Assembly (NCBI GenBank): GCA_039199225.1
Contig: JBCCSZ010000062.1
Coordinates: 1-28,363 of the forward strand
Direction of reading: 5' to 3'
Origin: JBCCSZ01 sp039199225
GTDB taxonomy: Bacteria > Bacteroidota > Bacteroidia > Chitinophagales > Saprospiraceae
Length of the DNA: 28,363 nt
Of the stretch, positions 16,013 to 23,303 are shown piece by piece; the stretch's first letter is position 1; each line of letters starts with the position of its first letter. Both the position numbers and the translations under genes were made by a program. The notes under the pieces are model-generated. The model worked only from the letters and a program-made list of their open reading frames with translations, searched no databases and was not told the origin of the DNA.

Positions 16013-16039
16013 AAGTCGATTTTTGGTGAAAACCGACTT
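16013..16039 (-). terminator. Hairpin just after the dioxygenase stop
   Basis: AAGTCGATTTT (16013-16023) and AAAACCGACTT (16029-16039) form an 11-bp stem with one mismatch and a 5-nt loop, 12 nt after the dioxygenase stop codon. In the minus direction only a short TTTC follows the stem, so termination may be weak. The hairpin may also protect the 3' end of the mRNA. Confidence 0.45.
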
Positions 16040-16051
16040 GTATTTCTCATG

Positions 16052-17125
16052 CTATTTAGCCTCCAAGTAAGGCTCTATAATCGAAACGACAATTTTCCGC
16101 TCGCCTTCATACGGACTTCTACCGTGCGCTGCCAGCATATTGTCCAGCATCAACAAATCGCCTTCCTCCCAGGGGAAGCGCACAATCTCCTCGTCATAAG
16201 CAGCTTTGATTTGGCTGTACTCGGCAAAAGAGATTTTGGAGCCATCGCCAAAAAAGGTATTGGAAGACAGCATGTGGCCTGGAAACTTGGCGTCGGGATC
16301 GAGGCCCATTTCTTCAAACAAGCTGAATTTATTAAAAAAGAAGGAATGATTGAACCAGATTTTCTCTCCCGTTTCAGGATGTCGGTAGATGGCTGGTTTC
16401 TTCCACATGATCGTCAGAGCTTCCGGGCTTTTGAACTTAAACTTGACCTTGTTGGCCTTGCAAACCTGCTGTACGACCGCCGGGTCTTCCGTCTGAAACA
16501 CCTCTTGCCAAGGCAGGCCCGCATGGGGCGATAAGTTGCGTTGGTAAATCACGCCCAGCCGCTCGAATTTCTCTGCCAAGGCAGGCTCCAAACGCGCCAG
16601 GACGCGGCGGTTATCCGCAATCGGCGTTTCGCCCTGCCGCTCGGCTGCCTTGATGCAACAGAAGAAAATCTTCCGTCCCCAGGCGTAGCTGTAGGATGAC
16701 TCACTGTGCATATTGATCTTGCGATCGTTGGGATAGGTAGTCGATACGTAGACCTTGTCCGACAAGGCGTACCGAGGAGAAGAGCGGAACATATAAGGAA
16801 TGACCTCTGTATTGAAATTGGCCATCAGTGCATCAAATTTTTCGACTTTATCTACACCAAATCCACGGAATAAAATTCCACCGTAACGGTGTAGGTTTTT
16901 CTTGACCAGGCGGCTGTTTTCCTGCAGCCAACTCCCCAGGTCGATGCCCGTAACAGCGGGTTGAACGACCAGGGGGAGTGTTTTACCTGCAAGAAATGAT
17001 TTGGAAATATTAGTTCTTAAAACATTGTCGGTTATAATGGATGGAATAACAGTCATAACTTGGATCATTTTAGGGAATGAATGAAATTGAAAAGCAGGAC
17101 TTTGGTGGGTCGTTAGCTGACGCAT
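16052..17125 (-). CDS. TauD/SyrP/AsnO-like Fe(II)/2-oxoglutarate-dependent oxygenase
   Basis: 357 residues, cytoplasmic. The non-haem iron site reads H140-S-E142 (in NMHSESSYSY) and H334 (in LDNMLAAHGRSPYEGERK), with R343 as the likely 2-oxoglutarate-binding Arg. Iron sites of the H-x-E type, not H-x-D, are known in AsnO and VioC, which hydroxylate free amino acids for peptide antibiotics; SyrP is a related hydroxylase acting on carrier-bound residues. The carboxylate is kept, so this should hydroxylate or desaturate and not halogenate (halogenases have Gly/Ala there). The ATG at 17125 overlaps the sulfotransferase stop by 13 nt, pointing to coupling; later Met starts (17068, 17056) are possible because the family-like sequence begins near residue 45. 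The substrate is unknown. Last gene before the hairpins. Confidence 0.87.
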   Translation of the reverse strand: MRQLTTHQSPAFQFHSFPKMIQVMTVIPSIITDNVLRTNISKSFLAGKTLPLVVQPAVTGIDLGSWLQENSRLVKKNLHRYGGILFRGFGVDKVEKFDALMANFNTEVIPYMFRSSPRYALSDKVYVSTTYPNDRKINMHSESSYSYAWGRKIFFCCIKAAERQGETPIADNRRVLARLEPALAEKFERLGVIYQRNLSPHAGLPWQEVFQTEDPAVVQQVCKANKVKFKFKSPEALTIMWKKPAIYRHPETGEKIWFNHSFFFNKFSLFEEMGLDPDAKFPGHMLSSNTFFGDGSKISFAEYSQIKAAYDEEIVRFPWEEGDLLMLDNMLAAHGRSPYEGERKIVVSIIEPYLEAK

Positions 17126-18096
17126 ACTGCTGCCAGATCGACCTTTAAGGCTTCTAGTTTTTCGTATACTTCTGCCAGGTATTTGTCGGCAGCTGCGCGA
17201 ACGGCAGGGGAAGCAGACCGCTGCTTTTTTTGCACATCACTAGCAAAGGCAACGCCTCTGTTTTTGGAATAGACGCCCATCTCGGCCAACATAGCTGCCC
17301 GATCCTGTGGCCCTGGATGAATGTTGAAGAAGGCCAGAAGCCGATCAAACATTTCTTCAGAGAGTTGGCTGTAGTTGAACGCCATGCATGTATCATCGAA
17401 ATGATTCACAAAGCCTTCGCAAGTCCTTTGGATGCCAATGGCAAAATTTTCCAGCAGTGTATTTTTTTGTGTAATATCCTCGATCGGAATGCCAAGTACC
17501 TTTTCGGATAGCATCCACCCCTGATCCAAATCTTTGAGGTTGGAAGCCAGTACTTCTACCGGATCGCGATACAGAAAAATCTTGGGTGTATCCGGAAATG
17601 CATCAAAGATGTACTCCATAAAAATGGTACAAGCACTGGAAAACTTGACGACGTAGTTTTGCTGCTTTGGTGAATTGGGTTTGCCCAAGGCCTGAACAGC
17701 GGCCATGAATAAATCGCGGGCGTATTCCCGATTGTCGGGAGCTGCCATATTCAATATCTGCGACAAGATTTCCGGCTCACTGCGAACGAGGTTGCGGTCG
17801 GACTGGCGAAGCATATTGGCCATCAAGGTAGAACCACAACGAGACATGTGAAAAATAAAGCCATTGGGCTGCAGCGAAGCTCTTTGGTGCATCGGACCGA
17901 AAAGCTGCTGAAGGTCGGTTTCTGTAAAACTGGGGTTGGACACGAAAGCGTGTTCGTAAATGTCCAGCGTGAGGAAGGATTCTCTTCCGCTCAATTGAAA
18001 CTGATCGACCCACTGCACTTGTGGCTCATCAGCTTCAAAATTGAGCATGAAAGGAATCAATTTATTTAAATTTGGATTGTTATTTTTATTAGACAT
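17113..18096 (-). CDS. PAPS-dependent sulfotransferase family protein
   Basis: 327 residues. The 5'-phosphosulfate-binding loop is at residues 84-92 (MSRCGSTLM, after the strand GFIFH). The 3'-phosphate-binding element is at 175-185 (LYRDPVEVLAS). These are the two sites that hold PAPS in this superfamily. An N-terminal ~75-residue extension precedes the core. It should transfer a sulfo group to a hydroxyl or amine of a small molecule, sugar or lipid; the acceptor cannot be told. No signal peptide or membrane segment. It overlaps the oxygenase gene by 13 nt and follows the condensation-domain gene by 81 nt. The gap holds a GGTAAG-N8-CTTACC inverted repeat (18116-18135) that could be an operator or a small hairpin. 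Confidence 0.82.
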   Translation of the reverse strand: MSNKNNNPNLNKLIPFMLNFEADEPQVQWVDQFQLSGRESFLTLDIYEHAFVSNPSFTETDLQQLFGPMHQRASLQPNGFIFHMSRCGSTLMANMLRQSDRNLVRSEPEILSQILNMAAPDNREYARDLFMAAVQALGKPNSPKQQNYVVKFSSACTIFMEYIFDAFPDTPKIFLYRDPVEVLASNLKDLDQGWMLSEKVLGIPIEDITQKNTLLENFAIGIQRTCEGFVNHFDDTCMAFNYSQLSEEMFDRLLAFFNIHPGPQDRAAMLAEMGVYSKNRGVAFASDVQKKQRSASPAVRAAADKYLAEVYEKLEALKVDLAAVCVS

Positions 18097-18177
18097 GAGT
18101 CATCGATTTTAAGGGGGTAAGCGTACATACTTACCGGCTGACCAATGGAAACTTAAGTAAATCGAAAAAGGAACCAG

Positions 18178-19701
18178 CTACACCCGGACGGTCATAGCCT
18201 CCTCCAAAGGGATTGTGGGCTGAAAGGCCAAAATCTCGGCGACCTCCATGAAAGCAGTGTACAATTGATCCACTTGCTCGGGCGTAAAGATGTGTTTGCC
18301 ATACTCCCAAACGATCAAAATGCCATTCTTTTCTTCGGCTACGTGAAAGTCTAAATCAAAGTAGGAGTACCAGACTTTTTTATCCAGATGATGCGGCTTG
18401 AAATTTTTGATCATCAGCTTGGAGGAATTCTCCTTGTTGATCATATTCACGAATATCTTACAGACATTCTCGAAGGGCAAATCAAGATCGTTCAAGACCC
18501 GCTCGAAGGAATAGTAAACCAGCTCCGTTGCGTCTAGGTTTTCACCTGTGATCCTTTGAATGTTTTGGTTGACCGTATCTTCTGTGATCACTTGATTGCG
18601 CACCAAAACGGTGTTGAGCATAAAGCCCATCATCGGCGTCAGATCGTCATTTTGTCGCATGACCATGTTGACACCCAAGACCGAATCTTTGGAACCCGTC
18701 ACTCTGTAAATCCAGCATTGGATCACAAAGTTGATGACATTGAACAGGCTCGTATCGTTTTCGATGGCCCGCTTTTTCAAACCGCGATACACCTGCTTCC
18801 CGATGCCAAACTGAAAAGCGCCAGACTCTTTAAATTCCAACTTCGCCAGATTGCCGTAGACCAATTCTTCGTGTGCCGGTGGCATGGGCTGAAAGCATTT
18901 CAGCAATTGCTTTTTGATGCCAGCGCGATACGACTCCGGCGTTCCTAGAGTCGCAAAATGGGTACTCAAATCTGTCTTAGGCAGCAATTCATTGGTAAAG
19001 CGATGCCAATACTGCCGAAAATGTTCGGGCGCCCGCTCGCGCAACAAGCGGTTGTGCCAGATGGTAAAGTCTTTGTAGCGGATGCGCAAGGGCTGCAGCG
19101 GATTCGGCTTATTTTGCCGATATGCTTGATAGACCTCGTAAATCTCTTCGCGCAATATGCCGTTCGACCATTCGTCTGTAATGGAGTGATCCAAAACGAT
19201 GATGAAAATGTATTCGTTTTTGGCCTGCACCAATTTTGCATAAAACAAGGGTCCTTTGATCGGATCGAAGACGACTCGCTTGGATTCTTTTTCCAGCTCT
19301 GTCATTACAACATCCGAATGACGATCGTCTTTGTAAGCCTTAATCGCATCCTTGAAATGTTCGAGTGGATGTACGACCTGCCGCGGATGGCCATCCACGG
19401 TGATGTAGGTCGTGCGCAGCAAATCGTGGCGTTCGACGATGGTCTCTAAAGCTCGCCGCCCAATTTCCAGATCAAAGAAAGGCAGTGTTTGAATAATGCT
19501 TTGATTCCAGGAATCGTCCACCTGCTCATCTCCTTCTTGTTTGTGGATGCTGATTCGATTGACATAGGTATGCATCAACCAATGGCCCAATTGCATGCGA
19601 GACATTTCGTAGTGCTCGGCATCGGGTGCAACGGGAATCTCGTTGAGGTAGTTGATGGCGAATTTATCTTTGTTGTCTTTATTTATTTTAATGGAAACCA
19701 T
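18178..19701 (-). CDS. Free-standing NRPS condensation-type domain protein
   Basis: 507 residues, one condensation domain with no adenylation or carrier domain. Core motifs are visible: C1-like MSRMQLGHW (33-41), C2-like RHDLLRTTY (91-99), C3 DHSITDE (171-177), C4-like IRYKDFTIWH and C5-like MMGFMLNTVLVRNQ. In C3 the canonical HHxxxDG becomes D171-H172-S-I-T-D176-E177: the catalytic second His and the structural Asp are kept, while the first His and the Gly are replaced. Members catalyse amide or ester formation using a carrier-bound acyl donor; free-standing ones include PapA-type acyltransferases that acylate sugars or alcohols. An N-terminal ~28-residue extension and a segment rich in charged residues (51-64) are unusual. 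Between glycogen synthase (36 nt) and sulfotransferase (81 nt). Activity is likely, substrate unknown. Confidence 0.85.
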   Translation of the reverse strand: MVSIKINKDNKDKFAINYLNEIPVAPDAEHYEMSRMQLGHWLMHTYVNRISIHKQEGDEQVDDSWNQSIIQTLPFFDLEIGRRALETIVERHDLLRTTYITVDGHPRQVVHPLEHFKDAIKAYKDDRHSDVVMTELEKESKRVVFDPIKGPLFYAKLVQAKNEYIFIIVLDHSITDEWSNGILREEIYEVYQAYRQNKPNPLQPLRIRYKDFTIWHNRLLRERAPEHFRQYWHRFTNELLPKTDLSTHFATLGTPESYRAGIKKQLLKCFQPMPPAHEELVYGNLAKLEFKESGAFQFGIGKQVYRGLKKRAIENDTSLFNVINFVIQCWIYRVTGSKDSVLGVNMVMRQNDDLTPMMGFMLNTVLVRNQVITEDTVNQNIQRITGENLDATELVYYSFERVLNDLDLPFENVCKIFVNMINKENSSKLMIKNFKPHHLDKKVWYSYFDLDFHVAEEKNGILIVWEYGKHIFTPEQVDQLYTAFMEVAEILAFQPTIPLEEAMTVRV

Positions 19702-19737
19702 AGCAGTTGTTTTGCGAGAACGTTGAGCATTTGTCCT

Positions 19738-21279
19738 CTAAGTTGAATATTCCAATTGCATACTCTTCGCGAAAAATTCAAAGTACGGTTGGATCATTCG
19801 ATCCCAGGAAAAGTCGGCATTCATGCCGTTGTTGATCAATTCCTGCCAAGCATTTTTATCGTTGTGGTAAATGTCTGCTGCTCTTTGAAGCGCCTCTACC
19901 AAGCCGGTGGTCGAATAGCTCTCCATATGAAAGCCAGTCGGCTTATTTTCTTCCTTGAAAAAGCAATCAACCGTGTCGCCCAATCCACCGACCGGGTTGA
20001 CGATGGGTACGGAGCCGAAGGCCATGGCGTAGAGCTGGACCAAGCCGCATGGTTCGAAAAAGGAAGGCATCAAAGCCATATCCGATCCGGCCAAATAAAC
20101 ATGCCCCTTGGCATCGGAATATTTATTGTCGTAGTAAAAACGATCCGGGAAAGTTTTCCGAGCCAGTTCAAAAAGGTAATTGACCCGGCCGTCTTCTCCA
20201 CCCGCTGGTGTACCATGAACGATTAATTTGACACCTGTGTCCAGGACTTTTTCGATTTGTGCCAATGCGCGTTCGTCTGTTTGCTCGGTATTCATAAATA
20301 GGTAAATACCTTTCTGAGGTACCAAGCGCGCCATCATCAAAGCGATGGGTTTACCGTCGTCTTCAAAACCACATTTGCGCTGCAATTGGGCCTTGTATCT
20401 CTTGCGAACGGCCTGCTGATCGATGTCGTAATGAATGGGCAAAAACGGGCTGTTTTTGGGATGCCACAGGCTGTAATCAACACCATTGGTAAAATGTAAA
20501 ATACCGTCAGTGCGTTGCGCTACAAAATCGTAGCCGATGTGTGGCGCAGATTGTTTTTCCAGTTCTTTGGCATAGCCATTGCTGACCGTTGCCACATAGT
20601 CCGAGCGATCGAACGCCAAGCCCATCAATGAAGCACTTTCGTACTTATCATAAAGCGAGCGAACCGTTTCGCGACTTTCTGCATCCAGAAAAGAAAGCGA
20701 ATCTTTAATGATTTCTCCCTGGTATTGGAAGTTGTGAATCATCATAAGGGTCTTGCAGTTGAACTGTTCGCGCATATGCCTCAGCAAAGACTGATAGGCA
20801 AATACACCAGCCACCTGCCAGTCGTGCAACAGCAGGAAAGAAGGCTCCATTTCTTTTTTCAGGATGAAATTCAAGGCTGCCTTGGCAAAGTAAAAATGAA
20901 TCATAATCGGCAGCAAACCGCGGTAGGCCGTATCGCCTTTGGAATTGCCTCTTTTGGTCTTTTTCTTTTTTTCCAAGCTGCCTCCTTCCGATTCCGAAAA
21001 GAGGTTTTCATCATCCATATCGATGAAGAAATACTGCACATTGTCGCGCACCAACGGATAGTAGTAAAAGCGATAATCGATTCCGTGTATGTCGACGATA
21101 AAGGAGCGTTTGGGAACGTCTTCCAGTCCCTTCATTCGCCCTTTGTAGTAAAAAGATATAACGACATTTCGATATTTTTTTGTCAAATAGACTGGCAGAC
21201 TACCTGCGACGTCGCCCAGCCCTCCCCTCTTGTAAAAGGGTGCTATTTCTGAGGTAAGATGTACAATTGTCTTTTCCAT
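19738..21279 (-). CDS. glgA: Glycogen/starch synthase (GT5)
   Basis: 513 residues. The N-terminal Rossmann domain opens with the GT5 motif K17-RGGLGDVAGSLP (KxGGL), which binds the sugar nucleotide. LLHDWQVAGVF matches the conserved H-D-W. In the C-terminal domain ARLVPQKGI and SFFEPCGLVQLYAMAFGSVP (catalytic-site E-x7 motif), then NPVGGLGDTV, are as expected. It extends alpha-1,4-glucan from ADP-glucose or UDP-glucose in the cytoplasm. A lysine-rich insertion (EKKKKTKRGNSKG, about residues 103-115) lies in the N-terminal domain where most GT5 enzymes have a short loop. Its start is 3 nt after the stop of the GH13 gene, so the two are almost surely translated from one mRNA. Its place beside a condensation domain and a sulfotransferase is unusual for glgA. 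Confidence 0.92.
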   Translation of the reverse strand: MEKTIVHLTSEIAPFYKRGGLGDVAGSLPVYLTKKYRNVVISFYYKGRMKGLEDVPKRSFIVDIHGIDYRFYYYPLVRDNVQYFFIDMDDENLFSESEGGSLEKKKKTKRGNSKGDTAYRGLLPIMIHFYFAKAALNFILKKEMEPSFLLLHDWQVAGVFAYQSLLRHMREQFNCKTLMMIHNFQYQGEIIKDSLSFLDAESRETVRSLYDKYESASLMGLAFDRSDYVATVSNGYAKELEKQSAPHIGYDFVAQRTDGILHFTNGVDYSLWHPKNSPFLPIHYDIDQQAVRKRYKAQLQRKCGFEDDGKPIALMMARLVPQKGIYLFMNTEQTDERALAQIEKVLDTGVKLIVHGTPAGGEDGRVNYLFELARKTFPDRFYYDNKYSDAKGHVYLAGSDMALMPSFFEPCGLVQLYAMAFGSVPIVNPVGGLGDTVDCFFKEENKPTGFHMESYSTTGLVEALQRAADIYHNDKNAWQELINNGMNADFSWDRMIQPYFEFFAKSMQLEYST

Positions 21280-21282
21280 TTT

Positions 21283-23265
21283 TCACTTGTTTTGCTGGTT
21301 CACATTCAGGATTTTTACAGAAAATGGTTCGATCGTCCAATCTGTATCCCACTGATCGCGCCTCGTGATCGCATCGACTGAAGATCGCAAAGCTGCCAGT
21401 ATTGGGGTAATGGACAGTGGCACTGCTTCGGCGCTGAAATTGAAAATAAAAGTCAGATTCTCTCCCTGGTATTTGCGCTCAATGGCTATGACCTGGTAGT
21501 CGGAATCTGCTTCGACGATGTTGAAGCTGCCAAAACCAAAGAGGTCCCGGTATTTTTTCCGAAGGAAATTGAGCTGAGAAATCCACTGGACATTGACGGG
21601 GTTTTCCTCGACTTGATGCCAATTCATAGAGGAGCGATTGGCGGGGTCTTCTTCTCCTTCCATACAGATTTCATCGCCATAGAATATGACTGGATTGCCA
21701 GGCATCGCATAAATCATTGCCAAGGCCAACGGATACCATTCTTTTTGCTCCAATAGAGAGTAAAAGCGGGCCGTATCGTGATTGTCCAAAAAGTTCCAGG
21801 AATTGGTGGAAGTCGTCCAATCACTTGCCCAGACATTTTGCAGCAATCCTTCGCCCATTTGGCGTACCAAGGTGTTGCCTTCAACGAAAAAATTCATAAT
21901 GGCATCCCAGTACAATGAAAAATTGGTAACGCCATTGAGCTTACCTTTTTCAACCACTAAGCGAGAGTTGAGGTGGTACCAGCACTCGCCGATGAGGTAG
22001 ACATCTGATTTGTAAGAGCGGATCGCACTGGCGATGTCGGATAAAAAGTCTTCCGGAATCTCCGTGCTTACATCGATGCGCCAGCCGTCTATGTCAAAAT
22101 TTTCTACCCAGTGGACCAAGCTGCCCAACAGATAGTTGCGCACCTCATTATTTTCCAGGTTAAACAAAGGCATTTCCCGGTAGTGACTCCAGGATTCGTA
22201 GGTATATTTTTCGGTAGACACTGGGAAAGAGTGTACGCAGAACCAATCTTTGTATCTGGACTTTTCCTGGTTTTCCAATAAATCTTGAAAGGCTGGAAAA
22301 TCCGAACCACAGTGGCTGATGGATACATCCAGGATGATTTTCATTCCTCGGTCGTGAACGGCCTGCACCAATTGGCGAAAGTCCTCCTCATTGCCCAGTA
22401 CCGGATCGATCTTGCGGTAGTTCCGGCAGTTGTAGCGGTGCGCGGTACTGGCTTCAAAAATTGGATTGAGATATAAAAATTCAATGCCTAAAGATTCCAG
22501 GTAATCCAATCGCTCGATGACCCCTTGCAGGTCGCCTCCGTAATGCGAATGCAGGCGTGCCGGCGCTCCCCACTCATTGAGTTGAAAAGGTGCGTCGTAC
22601 TTATCGGAGCGGGAGAAGGAATCCGGATAAATTTGGTATCCGACAGAGCCAGGTTGTACCGCGGTCCGGGTGCGAATGTCGTTTTTCTGTACCAGTAAAA
22701 AAGCATCCTTGAAGTTGTAGTAAGACTGGATGTTGTATCCTCGATGCAAGTAGCGGGTTTGAGAGCTTCCTTTGAACTTGAGGACAAAGATGTTTCCAGT
22801 CTTGCGTACGTCGAAGCGGAGGCTCCAATATTTTTTATTGCGAAATTGGTATACTTGATCCATGGGAAAGCTGCCTTCTGGCGTCAGCAATTCGACAGAT
22901 TCGATCCAATTCTGATGGGAGATGGCTCGAATTTCCCATTCATTATCTTTGACTTGACAAATGTATTTAGGTTCGTCCGTAAACTCCAACGGACAAAAGA
23001 TGTGTGACTCCAAGAGGTAGGGAACGCGGTCTTGTAGCTGACCTTTTCGCTGGGCCTGTTCTACTGGATTGTCGAAATCTTCATTGATAAAATACTGATA
23101 GAAAGATTTCCCTAATGGTAGTTTGATTTTGGTGTAAAAGACGTTGTCGGTTCGCCTTTTCATCTCTTGGATGAAATATCGGCCATTGGCAGGAAAAAAT
23201 CCAATGTGGACCTTCTCCACATCCGGCTGATAAGATGTGTACAAAATTTCTCTTTGGATCTGCAT
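21283..23265 (-). CDS. GH13 alpha-glucan hydrolase (neopullulanase / maltogenic amylase-like)
   Basis: 660 residues. Two N-terminal beta-sandwich-like regions (about 1-100 and 105-200) resemble starch-binding domains of the neopullulanase/cyclomaltodextrinase type. The (beta/alpha)8 barrel starts near residue 208 (GYQIYPDSFSRSD). Conserved regions: I, ILDVSISHCG (311-320), with Ser-His in the usual Asn-His place; II, DGWRID398V (nucleophile); III, LIGE427CW (acid/base); IV, FLDNHD497T (transition-state stabiliser). A C-terminal beta domain ends the protein. It should hydrolyse or transfer alpha-1,4 (possibly alpha-1,6) glucan links. No signal peptide, so it acts in the cytoplasm, as fits turnover of the glucan made by the adjacent GlgA. 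38 nt after the serine-hydrolase gene and 3 nt before glgA. Confidence 0.9.
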   Translation of the reverse strand: MQIQREILYTSYQPDVEKVHIGFFPANGRYFIQEMKRRTDNVFYTKIKLPLGKSFYQYFINEDFDNPVEQAQRKGQLQDRVPYLLESHIFCPLEFTDEPKYICQVKDNEWEIRAISHQNWIESVELLTPEGSFPMDQVYQFRNKKYWSLRFDVRKTGNIFVLKFKGSSQTRYLHRGYNIQSYYNFKDAFLLVQKNDIRTRTAVQPGSVGYQIYPDSFSRSDKYDAPFQLNEWGAPARLHSHYGGDLQGVIERLDYLESLGIEFLYLNPIFEASTAHRYNCRNYRKIDPVLGNEEDFRQLVQAVHDRGMKIILDVSISHCGSDFPAFQDLLENQEKSRYKDWFCVHSFPVSTEKYTYESWSHYREMPLFNLENNEVRNYLLGSLVHWVENFDIDGWRIDVSTEIPEDFLSDIASAIRSYKSDVYLIGECWYHLNSRLVVEKGKLNGVTNFSLYWDAIMNFFVEGNTLVRQMGEGLLQNVWASDWTTSTNSWNFLDNHDTARFYSLLEQKEWYPLALAMIYAMPGNPVIFYGDEICMEGEEDPANRSSMNWHQVEENPVNVQWISQLNFLRKKYRDLFGFGSFNIVEADSDYQVIAIERKYQGENLTFIFNFSAEAVPLSITPILAALRSSVDAITRRDQWDTDWTIEPFSVKILNVNQQNK

Positions 23266-23303
23266 GATGATGATGGTTTAGAAAAATACGATCTGTAAAT
23301 TTT

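Noticed and set aside
18556..19449. Two + strand frames (130 and 163 codons) opposite the condensation gene
   Set aside because: They are shadows of a gene with clear condensation motifs in the other strand.
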